The notes beneath the pieces are model-generated. The model ran no database searches and was not told the DNA's origin. It saw nothing but the letters and a program-made list of their open reading frames with translations. A program made the position numbers and the translations under genes. From the NCBI RefSeq assembly GCF_001517105.1, contig NZ_LPVF01000008.1, positions 124,001 to 188,000 on the forward strand: a stretch of DNA of 64,000 nucleotides. The letters run 5' to 3'. Every line of letters begins with the position of its first letter. Within the stretch, counting starts at the first letter, position 1. Shown here in pieces: positions 51,389 through 62,833 of this stretch. Source of the DNA: Bacillus halotolerans (GTDB taxonomy: Bacteria > Bacillota > Bacilli > Bacillales > Bacillaceae).

Positions 51389-52786
51389 TTAACCGATTGA
51401 ACCTTCCATTTCAAACTTAATCAAACGGTTCATTTCAACTGCGTATTCCATTGGAAGCTCTTTTGTGAATGGCTCGATGAAGCCCATTACGATCATTTCA
51501 GTCGCTTCTTCTTCGGAAATACCGCGGCTCATCAAGTAGAAGAGCTGTTCTTCAGATACTTTAGACACTTTCGCTTCGTGCTCCAATGAAATGTTATCAT
51601 TTAAGATTTCATTGTAAGGAATTGTATCTGATGTTGATTTGTTATCCATAATGAGCGTATCGCACTCGATGTTGGAACGGGCGCCTTCCGCTTTACGTCC
51701 GAAGTGGACGATTCCGCGGTAGGTTACTTTTCCGCCTTGTTTTGAAATCGATTTTGATACGATTGTGGAAGATGTGTTTGGCGCAAGGTGAATCATTTTC
51801 GCACCCGCATCCTGATGCTGGCCTTTACCCGCAAGAGCGATAGAAAGCGTCATACCGCGCGCGCCTTCGCCTTTTAGGATACAAGCCGGATATTTCATTG
51901 TCAGTTTAGACCCGATGTTGCCATCAATCCATTCCATAGTTGCGTTTTCTTCACAGATCGTACGCTTTGTTACAAGGTTGTAAACGTTGTTCGCCCAGTT
52001 TTGGATCGTTGTATAACGGCAGTAGCCGCCTTTTTTGACGATGATCTCAACGACCGCACTGTGAAGTGAGTTTGTTGTGTAAACAGGTGCCGTACAGCCC
52101 TCAACGTAATGCACGCTTGCTTCCTCGTCAACGATGATCAGCGTACGTTCGAACTGACCCATATTTTCAGAGTTGATACGGAAGTAAGCTTGAAGCGGTG
52201 TTTCAACCTTTACGCCTTTTGGCACGTAGATGAAAGATCCGCCGGACCAAACAGCTGAGTTCAGCGCCGCGAACTTGTTATCAGTCGGCGGAATCACTTT
52301 TGCCCAGTGCTCACGGAAAATATCTTCATTTTCTTTCAGCGCGCTGTCTGTATCTTTAAAAACGATGCCTTGCGCTTCAAGATCTTCTTTCATGTTGTGG
52401 TATACAACCTCTGATTCGTACTGAGCAGAAACACCAGCAAGGTATTTTTGTTCAGCTTCAGGAATACCGAGCTTGTCGAATGTTTGCTTAATTTCCTCAG
52501 GAACTTCATCCCAAGAACGCTCTGAACGCTCAGACGGTTTTACGTAGTACGTAATTTCGTCAAAGTTCAGTGAGTTTAGATCTCCGCCCCATTGAGGCAT
52601 TGGCATATTGTAGAAATGTTCAAGTGATTTCAAGCGGAAATCAAGCATCCATTGAGGCTCTTCTTTCATGCGAGAAATTTCTTCTACGATTTCTTTTGTC
52701 AATCCGCGCTCTGAACGGAAAATGGAAACGTCCTTATCGTGAAAACCATATTTGTATTCACCAATATCAGGCATTTTTTTAGCCAT
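51389..52786 (-). CDS. sufB: Fe-S cluster assembly protein SufB
   Basis: Scaffold component of the SufBCD complex, 465 residues. Recognisable are [16 protein letters not shown] near residue 77, the beta-helix core with [22 protein letters not shown] and [21 protein letters not shown] at the C-terminus. Last gene of sufCDSUB, 20 bp after sufU. Confidence 0.96.
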   Translation of the reverse strand: MAKKMPDIGEYKYGFHDKDVSIFRSERGLTKEIVEEISRMKEEPQWMLDFRLKSLEHFYNMPMPQWGGDLNSLNFDEITYYVKPSERSERSWDEVPEEIKQTFDKLGIPEAEQKYLAGVSAQYESEVVYHNMKEDLEAQGIVFKDTDSALKENEDIFREHWAKVIPPTDNKFAALNSAVWSGGSFIYVPKGVKVETPLQAYFRINSENMGQFERTLIIVDEEASVHYVEGCTAPVYTTNSLHSAVVEIIVKKGGYCRYTTIQNWANNVYNLVTKRTICEENATMEWIDGNIGSKLTMKYPACILKGEGARGMTLSIALAGKGQHQDAGAKMIHLAPNTSSTIVSKSISKQGGKVTYRGIVHFGRKAEGARSNIECDTLIMDNKSTSDTIPYNEILNDNISLEHEAKVSKVSEEQLFYLMSRGISEEEATEMIVMGFIEPFTKELPMEYAVEMNRLIKFEMEGSIG

Positions 52787-52806
52787 CCATTTTCACTCCA
52801 ATCCTT

Positions 52807-55773
<2,967 letters not shown>

Positions 55774-55790
55774 ATTAATCCCCCTAACGC

Positions 55791-56576
55791 TTACGCTTCT
55801 TGGCCTACAGTTTCGTCTTCAATGCCAAGTTCTTTTTTGATCCAGTCATAACCTTCTGCTTCAAGACGCTGTGCAAGCTCTGCACCGCCGGATTTTACAA
55901 CGCGGCCTTGCATCATAACGTGAACCACATCAGGAGTGATGTAGTTTAACAGACGCTGATAGTGAGTGATCATCAGGCAGCCGAAGCTTTCGCTGCGCAT
56001 TCTGTTGATCCCTTTTGATACAACTTTCAGAGCGTCAATATCAAGACCTGAGTCGATTTCATCAAGGATGGCGATTTTCGGTTCAATCATCATCAGCTGA
56101 AGGATTTCGTTGCGTTTTTTCTCCCCGCCTGAGAAGCCTTCGTTGAGGTAGCGCTGAGCCATTTCAGGGTCCATTTCTAAGAACTCCATGTTTTCGTCCA
56201 TTTTGCGGATGAATTTCATAAGAGAAATTTCATCGCCTTCTTCTCTGCGCGCGTTGATCGCAGAACGAAGGAAGTCGGCATTTGTCACACCGCTGATTTC
56301 ACTTGGGTACTGCATTGCAAGGAACAAACCTGCCTGCGCACGCTCGTCCACTTCCATTTCCAGTACATCTTTGCCGTCAAGCGTGATGCTGCCCTTCGTT
56401 ACTTCATATTTAGGATGCCCCATAATAGCAGCTGACAGAGTTGATTTACCAGTACCGTTCGGTCCCATTACGGCATGGAACTCTCCGCCTTTTATTTCAA
56501 GGTTTACACCTTTTAAGATCTCTTTCCCTTCGATTTCAACGTGAAGATCTTTGATCGTTAATGTTGAAGCAGCCAT
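55791..56576 (-). CDS. sufC: Fe-S cluster assembly ATPase SufC
   Basis: Soluble ABC-type ATPase driving the SufBCD scaffold, 261 residues. Walker A GPNGTGKST, Q-loop FLAMQYPSEI, signature FSGGEKKRNEIL, Walker B AILDEIDSGLDIDAL, switch His in LMITHYQRLL. ATG after TTGGAGGTAT. First gene of sufCDSUB. Confidence 0.96.
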   Translation of the reverse strand: MAASTLTIKDLHVEIEGKEILKGVNLEIKGGEFHAVMGPNGTGKSTLSAAIMGHPKYEVTKGSITLDGKDVLEMEVDERAQAGLFLAMQYPSEISGVTNADFLRSAINARREEGDEISLMKFIRKMDENMEFLEMDPEMAQRYLNEGFSGGEKKRNEILQLMMIEPKIAILDEIDSGLDIDALKVVSKGINRMRSESFGCLMITHYQRLLNYITPDVVHVMMQGRVVKSGGAELAQRLEAEGYDWIKKELGIEDETVGQEA

Positions 56577-56597
56577 ATCTATACCTCCAAAAATATA

Positions 56598-56612
56598 TAA
56601 TCATTATTCTCA
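56598..56612. promoter_or_regulatory. Fur-box-like sequence in the sufC leader
   Basis: TAATCATTATTCTCA matches the 7-1-7 Fur core TGATAATNATTATCA at 11 of 14 informative positions. It lies 22 bp before the sufC ATG, just downstream of a TATAAA -10 (56631-56636), inside a stretch with two TGAGAAT direct repeats on the minus strand. Binding is a guess. Confidence 0.35.
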
Positions 56613-56724
56613 TTTTATTCTCATTCTAATTTTATAACAAATGAAAAGTAAATACAACTTTTTATCGTGCCTTGCACATTTCTCAAGTTTAACAAAGTTC
56701 AGCACTTTATTAAAGCAATTGAAA

Positions 56725-56756
56725 AAGAAAAAGAGTGGATTCCCACCCTTTTTTTA
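56725..56756 (-). terminator. Terminator after the 50-residue ORF behind sufC
   Basis: AAAGGGTGG and CCACTCTTT pair (one G-T) around GAAT (56730-56751), with T-rich sequence downstream on the minus strand. Confidence 0.65.
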
Positions 56757-56906
56757 AAGACCGATTTTCTCATTAAGCTCCGCAGAATACCGCTTGCATT
56801 TTTTATATTCAAGCTCTCTCTGCCGCTCAACTTCCATTCTTGTATCCAGCCGGCGTCCGTATTCCTCGTACCCGATTCCATGCGACAGCTGCATCGCTTT
56901 TTCCAT
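56754..56906 (-). CDS. Charged 50-residue ORF with own terminator, unrecognised
   Basis: Reads MEKAMQLSHGIGYEEYGRRL and ends KRYSAELNEKIGL; strongly charged and helical (RMEVERQRELEYKK), a likely short coiled coil. The frame is open about 17 codons further up (to IICSSQDRLDLDYTSE). The ATG has no good ribosome binding site, whereas AAGGGA lies before an ATT at the start of the open stretch. A promoter-like TTGCAG-18 bp-TACAAT is about 70 bp upstream, and a terminator begins at the stop. Probably a real small gene, perhaps the one called yuzK in B. subtilis. The remaining gap to yurZ shows nothing else. Confidence 0.55.
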   Translation of the reverse strand: MEKAMQLSHGIGYEEYGRRLDTRMEVERQRELEYKKCKRYSAELNEKIGL

Positions 56907-57098
56907 TTCTGACGTATAATCGAGGTCCAGTCTGTCCTGGCTGCTGCAAATAATGAATCAATCCCTTCATTTATTTACTGCTATTGTATCAGCTCTTAGA
57001 CCGGCGCTGCAAAATGGATATGGCTTGATATAACAACGGATGAGACGAAAGGACCCTTTGAGTTGAAATGAGAATCGTTTTTCGGAATATTCCTTCTT

Positions 57099-57461
57099 CT
57101 AATGCGCAGTGTTTCCAAATTCCTCTATGCACTGCTGGACAACTGTCACACCTTGGCTTAGAGCAGCTCCGCCTCCGAATGCCGCCGCCACACTGACAGC
57201 TTCAAGAATGTTTTCTTCTGTTGCTCCTTGGTCAAGACAGCCTTTTGTGTGATAGATCATGCAATATTCGTCCTGAGCATTGATAGCGATCCCCAGTGCA
57301 ATCAGCTGTTTTTCTCTTTCTGTTAGTGAATTAGCTGCAAAGCATTGTTCGGTAAATTCGTTAAACTTTCTTCCCATCATCGGCATCTTCTGTTCAAATG
57401 TGCCTAAACTTTGTTTATATTGTTTTAGCGCGTCCTGCATGCTTCCTCTATCTTGATTCAA
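57099..57461 (-). CDS. yurZ: Carboxymuconolactone decarboxylase / AhpD-like protein YurZ
   Basis: A 120-residue AhpD-fold protein. The redox/proton-relay motif in the family is CxxCxxxH; here it reads [12 protein letters not shown], so only the second cysteine and the histidine remain. Followed by [25 protein letters not shown] 57461 has GGAGG eight bases upstream; the longer frame lacks a ribosome binding site. Function unknown, possibly peroxide- or thiol-related. Confidence 0.82.
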   Translation of the reverse strand: MNQDRGSMQDALKQYKQSLGTFEQKMPMMGRKFNEFTEQCFAANSLTEREKQLIALGIAINAQDEYCMIYHTKGCLDQGATEENILEAVSVAAAFGGGAALSQGVTVVQQCIEEFGNTAH

Positions 57462-57521
57462 AGAAAATCCCTCCATCTGTTTAACATTCCTTTTTATTAT
57501 GAACAGCTTTAAGGAAAATAC

Positions 57522-57553
57522 CCAAAAAACCCCGGATTTCTCATCCGGGGTTT
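57522..57553 (-). terminator. Terminator of metNPQ
   Basis: A 10-bp stem AACCCCGGAT/ATCCGGGGTT with loop GAGAA on the minus strand, followed by T6. Confidence 0.9.
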
Positions 57554-57558
57554 CAGTC

Positions 57559-58380
57559 TTATTCAGATACAGGAAGCACAGCTCCGTCATATTTTTTATC
57601 GATGAAGTCTTTGATCTTTTTAGAGTGAAGAACTTCCATCAGCGCTTTGATTTTTGCAGAATCCTCTTCGCCATCTCTCACTGCAATGATATTGGCGTAA
57701 GGGTTATCTTTTGTTGATTCCACTTCAATCGCGTCTTTTTTAGGATTTAATTTATTTTGGATCGCGTAGTTCACATTGATGAAGGCCGCGTCTCCTTCTT
57801 TGTTTTCATATGCTTTTGCCGTTAATTCAGGCGCTACTTTTTTGAACTGAAGGTTTTTCGGGTTTTTCTTAATGTCTTTCAGTGTTGCATCGACTGTCTC
57901 CACTTTGGAATCAAGTGTAATTAATCCTGCATTCTCAAGCATTGCAAGCATACGGCCTTGTTCAGCGACGTTATTTGTCAGGATAATTGTCGCACCGTCG
58001 GGAAGATCTTTTAATGATTTGTATTTTTTAGAATAAATACCGAATGGCTCTAAGTGAATCGCACCGGCATTCGCAAGTTTATAATCTTTGTTTTCTTTCA
58101 TTTCTTGCTCAAGGTAAGGAATGTGCTGGAAGAAGTTCGCATCCACTTCTTTATCAGCCAAGGCTTTGTTGTACATTTTGTAATCACTAAGCACTTTCAC
58201 TTTCAGTGTGTAGCCTTTTTCTTTTAACAATGGTTCAGCTTCTTTTAAAATTTCTGCATGCGGTGTTTTTGTAGCTGCAACAACAATTTCTTTCTTGCCG
58301 GATTCAGCGTTATTAGAACCGCAGGCAGCCATAACTCCTGCAAATACAAGCAGTAATGCACCCAAAAATAGCTTTTTCAA
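57559..58380 (-). CDS. metQ: Methionine-binding lipoprotein MetQ
   Basis: Solute-binding lipoprotein of the NlpA family for D/L-methionine, 273 residues. Signal peptide [20 protein letters not shown] with acylated Cys20. Family elements [41 protein letters not shown] and the late [16 protein letters not shown] after GGGAGG. Last gene of metNPQ. Confidence 0.95.
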   Translation of the reverse strand: MKKLFLGALLLVFAGVMAACGSNNAESGKKEIVVAATKTPHAEILKEAEPLLKEKGYTLKVKVLSDYKMYNKALADKEVDANFFQHIPYLEQEMKENKDYKLANAGAIHLEPFGIYSKKYKSLKDLPDGATIILTNNVAEQGRMLAMLENAGLITLDSKVETVDATLKDIKKNPKNLQFKKVAPELTAKAYENKEGDAAFINVNYAIQNKLNPKKDAIEVESTKDNPYANIIAVRDGEEDSAKIKALMEVLHSKKIKDFIDKKYDGAVLPVSE

Positions 58381-58393
58381 TGTAAATCCTCCC

Positions 58394-59062
58394 TTATCGT
58401 TTGTCTATTATATTTGTTATGACATCACCGATGATTTGAATAATAAATACGATGATTAAAATAAACACAGTAGCAACGAAGGTAACATCAGTATTATTAG
58501 ACTGATAGCCTTCTACGTACGCAAGGTTTCCAAGGCCTCCTGAACCGATGGCGCCTGCAATTGCCGTTGAGCCGATCAAAGCGATGGCCGTAACCGTGAT
58601 CCCAGAAATAAGGGCCGGCATGGATTCCGGGAGCAGCACTTTGAAAATAATTGTTGATGTTTTGGCTCCCATTGATTTCGCAGCTTCGATGACGCCTTTA
58701 TCCACCTCGCGAAGCGCAATTTCAGCAAGCCGCGCGTAAAACGGGGCTGAGCCGATGACTAACGCCGGCAGTGCCGCGTTCGGCCCTAAGATGGTGCCGA
58801 CTAAAAACTTCGTAAAACCTAGTAATAAAATAATTAAAATGAGGAACGGAATAGACCTGAATACATTGACAATGGCCGCAATCACAGTGTTAACCGCTTT
58901 GTTCTGCCAGAGGCTCCCTTTGCTTGTGAGAAAGAGCAGCAGACCGAGGATCACCCCGATGACAAAGGCAAAAACCAAAGAGATCAGCGTCATATAAAGC
59001 GTTTCGTATGTCGCATTCCATAATTCAGTTACATCAACGTTCGGGAAGTATTTTTCAAACAT
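58394..59062 (-). CDS. metP: Methionine ABC transporter permease MetP
   Basis: A 222-residue permease of the MetI/MetP family with five hydrophobic segments. The EAA-type loop is VDKGVIEAAKSMGAKTSTIIFKVLLPE. Ends in a short basic tail TNIIDKR. Its start overlaps the end of metN by 8 bp. Confidence 0.95.
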   Translation of the reverse strand: MFEKYFPNVDVTELWNATYETLYMTLISLVFAFVIGVILGLLLFLTSKGSLWQNKAVNTVIAAIVNVFRSIPFLILIILLLGFTKFLVGTILGPNAALPALVIGSAPFYARLAEIALREVDKGVIEAAKSMGAKTSTIIFKVLLPESMPALISGITVTAIALIGSTAIAGAIGSGGLGNLAYVEGYQSNNTDVTFVATVFILIIVFIIQIIGDVITNIIDKR

Positions 59063-60080
59063 TCGTGATCACCTCTGCTTTCACCTGTTTGTCATTAATA
59101 AACCGGATCACGTTTTGCACTTCTTCCTCGCCACCGTCAATATGGATGAACAATGAACCGTATGCTCCGTCCTTCGTCTGCGAGATTTTCCCTTGCAGAA
59201 TATTGACACTGACATTGAAGTTTCTGATCATCTCTGTAATCAGAGGCTGTTCAGCCGCTTCGCCGACAAATGTGAGCTGAACCGTTGTTCCTGACGCTTT
59301 TTCGTCAAGAAGATGCTGAAGTGTTTCTTTTGTTTCTTCAGGCTCAGTCACCTGCTGGACAAATCGTTTTGTCATTTCTTCCTTCGGATTCTTGAAGACA
59401 TCGAGAACTTCTCCTTCTTCAACAACCTTTCCGTTTTCCATGACAGCGACTCTGTTGCAGATTTTGCGGATGACATGCATTTCGTGTGTGATCAGCACAA
59501 TCGTCAAACCGAGTCTTTCATTAATATCGGACAAAAGATCCAAGATTGAATCAGTTGTTTGCGGATCTAAAGCTGATGTCGCTTCATCACAAAGGAGAAC
59601 CTTCGGATTGTTTGCGAGCGCTCTGGCGATTCCGACCCGCTGCTTTTGTCCGCCGCTCAGCTGGGATGGGTAAGATTTTTCTTTTCCTTCTAAACCTACC
59701 AGTTTAATCAGTTCATTGGCACGCTTGATCCGCTCGCTTTTTTTCACCCCGGCAATTTCTAAAGGAAACATGATGTTATCTCTGACAGTTCGCGACCAGA
59801 GCAAATTGAAATGCTGGAAAATCATACTGATTTCATGGCGTGCTTTTCTTAAATTTCGTCCGTTTACTTCATTAATCTTTGTTCCCGCCACTTCCACGAT
59901 TCCTGAGCTTGGTTTCTCAAGTCCGTTCAGCAGACGGATTAAGGAACTTTTACCAGCTCCGCTATATCCTATAATTCCAAAAATCTCACCTTTTTTTATG
60001 GAAAGCGAGACATTTTGGACAGCATTGACATCTCCATGCTTCGACTTATACACTTTTGAAACATTCTGAAGATTGATCAA
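59055..60080 (-). CDS. metN: Methionine ABC transporter ATPase MetN
   Basis: ATPase of 341 residues. Walker A GYSGAGKSSL, Q-loop MIFQHFNLLWSRTV, signature LSGGQKQRVGIARAL, Walker B VLLCDEATSALDPQ, switch THEMHVI; the C-terminal NIL domain (about 260-341) binds methionine in this family. TTG 60080 follows AGGTGAT; the frame upstream runs into the riboswitch terminator, so the longer start is excluded. First gene after an S-box leader. Confidence 0.95.
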   Translation of the reverse strand: MINLQNVSKVYKSKHGDVNAVQNVSLSIKKGEIFGIIGYSGAGKSSLIRLLNGLEKPSSGIVEVAGTKINEVNGRNLRKARHEISMIFQHFNLLWSRTVRDNIMFPLEIAGVKKSERIKRANELIKLVGLEGKEKSYPSQLSGGQKQRVGIARALANNPKVLLCDEATSALDPQTTDSILDLLSDINERLGLTIVLITHEMHVIRKICNRVAVMENGKVVEEGEVLDVFKNPKEEMTKRFVQQVTEPEETKETLQHLLDEKASGTTVQLTFVGEAAEQPLITEMIRNFNVSVNILQGKISQTKDGAYGSLFIHIDGGEEEVQNVIRFINDKQVKAEVITNV

Positions 60081-60130
60081 AGCGATCACCTGCCTTAACA
60101 CTATTCTAAGAAATCTTCCGGTTTTTTCTG

Positions 60131-60172
60131 CAAAAGAAAAGCCTTTCTGCACACTTGAGCAGAAAGGCTTAT
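60131..60172 (-). terminator. Regulated terminator of the metN leader
   Basis: A perfect 12-bp stem AAGCCTTTCTGC/GCAGAAAGGCTT with an 8-nt loop followed on the minus strand by TTCTTTTG. It is the off-state terminator of the S-box upstream. Confidence 0.92.
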
Positions 60173-60183
60173 ATTAAACTCGC

Positions 60184-60298
60184 CTTTCTCTCATCTTTCA
60201 AAGCTGAACGCTTCGTGTGAATTGGCACCATTTCAACAGTGTTGATGGTTGCCGGGCTTCATAGGGCACTTCCCTCCACCTCTCTTGATAAGAGAAAT
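60184..60298 (-). promoter_or_regulatory. SAM-I riboswitch (S-box) upstream of metNPQ
   Basis: Minus strand: CTCTTATCAAGAGAGGTGGA, GGGAAGTGCCCTATGAAGCC, CGGCAACC and the closing GATGAGAG arm of P1, all in S-box order. Binding of S-adenosylmethionine favours the terminator at 60131-60172, so the importer is made when SAM is low. Confidence 0.95.
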
Positions 60299-60331
60299 AT
60301 ATAGTCTTTTTCGTCCGGAAATTCTTAATGT

Positions 60332-60361
60332 AGAATAGCATGGCGAATGATAAAATGTCAA
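60332..60361 (-). promoter_or_regulatory. Promoter of the metNPQ S-box transcript
   Basis: Minus strand TTGACA (60356-60361), 18-bp spacer, TATTCT (60332-60337), about 35 bp before the aptamer. Confidence 0.7.
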
Positions 60362-60408
60362 TAAAATAAATGATGTCAACTTTTACTATTATAATAATTT
60401 ACTAATTT

Positions 60409-60753
60409 TCAATTCTTTAGAATCCTCTGAAAAAAACCATTCGTCAGCCACAGAATGGCTTCCAGCTTTAACAGCGCTCTGAATGAACCCTTTACCTTTA
60501 GGCTCCCGCTCTGGATCAGGTGCTGAAGGGAAATGTCTCCATGCAAAAGATCAATGATTTCTGTTTGGTTTCCATAAAAGGTCAGGTTGGACGTGTGGGG
60601 CGGAGAAATCTTTTTCATTTCCCCTTGTTCGTTTATTGAGACGGTTAAGGCTTCTGTTTCTCCTTGGAAGGTAATGAGCAATGTTGAAGTGTTCAAAAGG
60701 GGTTTTAAAAACAGATGCTGGTAATCATCTTCTAAAACTTCCGCTTTCTCCAT
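60409..60753 (-). CDS. yusD: SCP2-like lipid-binding domain protein YusD
   Basis: A 114-residue protein with an SCP2-like pattern: hydrophobic strands LLITFQGETEALTVSI, NLTFYGNQTEIIDLLHGDISLQHLIQSGSLKVKGSFRAL in sequence as in sterol-carrier domains. Ligand unknown. ATG after GGAGG. Divergent distance to the metN leader is short; it reads into that promoter region, so readthrough is possible. Confidence 0.75.
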   Translation of the reverse strand: MEKAEVLEDDYQHLFLKPLLNTSTLLITFQGETEALTVSINEQGEMKKISPPHTSNLTFYGNQTEIIDLLHGDISLQHLIQSGSLKVKGSFRALLKLEAILWLTNGFFQRILKN

Positions 60754-60860
60754 TTGTACAACCTCCTATTTGTTGGTCATACATACACATTTCTCTCTTC
60801 AGCGCAAGAACCCCTTTATAAAACGAACGACAATTTCATTGGAATGTGCCGAGAAAAATG

Positions 60861-61181
60861 TCATAAATGAGATGCAGAAGATGATTTTTGTTTGATCAGC
60901 TCATATAAGTAAGAAACGGAATGAAACGCATACCCTCTTTCAATTACTTTCCCGCCCTTAAACAGCAGAAAACAAGGGACGCTTTCAATTTGATATGCTT
61001 TTGCAAACGCCGGTGAATAGTTGAGATTATTTTTATAGAAGGCGACAGACGGAAGCATTTCTTCGACAACTGTCAGCATTTTGCTTGCCAGCTGGCAGGT
61101 CCCGCAAAACGGAGTATATAAATATAGGAGATACACATCATCAGTAATGTGTTTAAGTTCTTGTTCTTGGAGTTCTTTCAT
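60861..61181 (-). CDS. yusE: Thioredoxin-like protein YusE
   Basis: A 106-residue thioredoxin-fold protein with active site TPFCGTCQLASKML (CGTC, about residues 25-28), cis-proline in IESVPCFLLFKGGK and no signal peptide. Its in vivo partner is unknown. Transcribed with yusF, 11 bp apart. Confidence 0.88.
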   Translation of the reverse strand: MKELQEQELKHITDDVYLLYLYTPFCGTCQLASKMLTVVEEMLPSVAFYKNNLNYSPAFAKAYQIESVPCFLLFKGGKVIERGYAFHSVSYLYELIKQKSSSASHL

Positions 61182-61192
61182 GCTATAACACC

Positions 61193-61552
61193 TCAGGTCT
61201 TTCTTTCAAGAAAAATCGTATGGACATTCAGATTTGCGCTCAGCAATACAGATGCTATATGGTGTCTGGGCGCCGCCGCCACTTCCTTATAGGCTCTGTC
61301 GATATGTAAATGGAAGGCTTCATTAAATTCCCTTTTCAGCTGTTTTCTCAATTTCTCGCCCGATTCATCGGCATCAACCAAAATATAGACGTCCTTCTCG
61401 TAAAGCTCGTCAGCCAATTCCTCCAGCTTCAGCTGGCTGATTGTTCCGTTTGTGCAGATAATGCGCATTGGCTCATTCAGGACGCTTTCAATCTTTTCTT
61501 TATCTGATTTCCCTTCAACAATCAAGACTTTTTCCAGCTCATCCATGTTCAT
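61193..61552 (-). CDS. yusF: Toprim domain protein YusF
   Basis: A 119-residue single Toprim domain, like RNase M5 and primase-type Toprim proteins. Catalytic glutamate in VLIVEGKSDKEK and the DxD in VYILVDADESGEKLR. AGGTGA at five bases before ATG 61552 selects this start; the frame extends 26 codons more without a ribosome binding site. A role in RNA maturation is possible by family but unproved. Confidence 0.82.
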   Translation of the reverse strand: MNMDELEKVLIVEGKSDKEKIESVLNEPMRIICTNGTISQLKLEELADELYEKDVYILVDADESGEKLRKQLKREFNEAFHLHIDRAYKEVAAAPRHHIASVLLSANLNVHTIFLERKT

Positions 61553-61623
61553 CTGCTTCACCTGCCGCGTCAAATTTGAAACGTTCAGATTGTAAAAGAA
61601 GGCAGTGAAATTCACCGCCAACA

Positions 61624-61860
61624 TTAACACCAGCCGCTTTCGTAGTCACAATCCACATATTTCTGATCGTCTCCTGAAACCACGTCGGCTGTCTTATAAA
61701 ACTTTTCATTTTCATAGGTAAAACCGGACTTAAGCTCATATTCATTCATGCCTGTCATTTGGCCGATCATCTCATCTTCATGATATAACGAGAGCCGGCC
61801 ATTTTGAAAGCGGCCTGTCACATCATTGGTGACATCGAGCTTTTGTTTGCTGAAAGCCAT
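61624..61860 (-). CDS. yusG: YusG, small conserved protein (DUF2553)
   Basis: A 78-residue protein of unknown function. Beta-rich sequence with GRFQNGRLSLYHEDEMIGQM and an acidic, Cys-containing end YVDCDYESGWC. ATG after GGGAGGTG; the frame upstream is not supported. Lies between yusF and gcvH. Confidence 0.82.
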   Translation of the reverse strand: MAFSKQKLDVTNDVTGRFQNGRLSLYHEDEMIGQMTGMNEYELKSGFTYENEKFYKTADVVSGDDQKYVDCDYESGWC

Positions 61861-61915
61861 ATTGGACACCTCCCATAGCGTTAGCGTATCCAATTGCCTG
61901 CTCAGCTATCCGGTT

Positions 61916-62299
61916 TTAGTCTTGCTGTGTCATCTCTTCGTATTGCTCTGCTGTCATTAGTTTTTCAATTTCAGACGCGTCAGACGGTTCAACGACGATC
62001 ATCCATGCTTTTTCATACGGAGATTCGTTGACGAACTCCGGGCTGTCATCAAGATCTTCGTTTACTTCCACTACAGTTCCGTTAATCGGTGCGTAAAGCT
62101 CAGATACCGTTTTTACGGATTCTACACTTCCGAAAGGCTCGTCCGCTTTAATTTCAGCGCCGACTTCAGGAAGCTCAACAAACACGATATCTCCGAGCTC
62201 GGATTGGGCAAAATGGGTAATGCCGATTTTGGCTTTTTCTCCTTCAACTTTTACCCACTCGTGTTCTTCTGAGTAACGCAAATCTTTAGGTATGCTCAA
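61916..62299 (-). CDS. gcvH: Glycine cleavage system H protein
   Basis: Lipoyl carrier protein of the glycine cleavage system, 127 residues; in B. subtilis also the entry protein for lipoate synthesis. Lipoylated lysine in [15 protein letters not shown] (about Lys63), with the usual [12 protein letters not shown] start. TTG start after GGAGGGATTCAA; an upstream frame to an ATG is not supported. No glycine riboswitch in front. Confidence 0.96.
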   Translation of the reverse strand: MSIPKDLRYSEEHEWVKVEGEKAKIGITHFAQSELGDIVFVELPEVGAEIKADEPFGSVESVKTVSELYAPINGTVVEVNEDLDDSPEFVNESPYEKAWMIVVEPSDASEIEKLMTAEQYEEMTQQD

Positions 62300-62365
62300 T
62301 TGAATCCCTCCATTTTTTACAGCACTACAATAAGAAGATACCACACTTTTCGAAAAAAATTTACA

Positions 62366-62722
62366 TCATGACCAGTTTTCTTCAAATTGATCTTCTTTAA
62401 AGCCGACTGTCACTTTTTCGCCGTCTGTTGTGAGCGGGCGCTTGATCAGCATTCCGTCTGAAGCCAGCAGTTCAAGCTGTTCGTCTTCTGACATGTGATA
62501 CAGTTTTTCCTTCAGATTCAGTTCACGGTATTTCATGCCGCTTGTGTTGAAGAATTTCTTTAAATCCAGCCCGCTTTTTTCATAAAGCGATTTTAGCTCC
62601 TCTTTGCTTGGAGGCTGTTCTGCAATATGTATTTCGTTGATTTCTTTTCCATGCTCTTCAAGCCATTTTTTCGCTTTGCGGCACGTTCCGCATTTAGGGT
62701 ACCAGTAAAAAGTTAACGACAT
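62366..62722 (-). CDS. yusI: ArsC/Spx-family protein YusI
   Basis: A 118-residue ArsC-fold protein with active site WYPKCGTCRKAKKWLEEHG (CxxC at about 10-13) and the RPL motif MLIKRPLTTDG typical of ArsC/Spx. It lacks an obvious RNA polymerase-binding role from sequence alone; could be a thiol regulator or reductase. ATG 62722 after GAGGGGGAAG. Confidence 0.87.
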   Translation of the reverse strand: MSLTFYWYPKCGTCRKAKKWLEEHGKEINEIHIAEQPPSKEELKSLYEKSGLDLKKFFNTSGMKYRELNLKEKLYHMSEDEQLELLASDGMLIKRPLTTDGEKVTVGFKEDQFEENWS

Positions 62723-62797
62723 CTTCTTCCCCCTCAATAAAATAATCGAGGTTATTTTAACACAGTTTGTTTTAAAAACCTAAAACAGTGCTTCATA

Positions 62798-62829
62798 AAA
62801 AAAGAGCTCCGGATGAGCGGAGCTCCTTG
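62798..62829 (-). terminator. Terminator of fadE
   Basis: Stem AGGAGCTCCG/CGGAGCTC-type (62802-62826) with a long T-run on the minus strand. Confidence 0.87.
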
Positions 62830-62833
62830 GGAC

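Noticed and set aside
62300-62365. Glycine riboswitch upstream of gcvH
   Set aside because: Only 66 bp separate yusI and gcvH and no tandem aptamer is present; that riboswitch belongs to gcvT in Bacillus.
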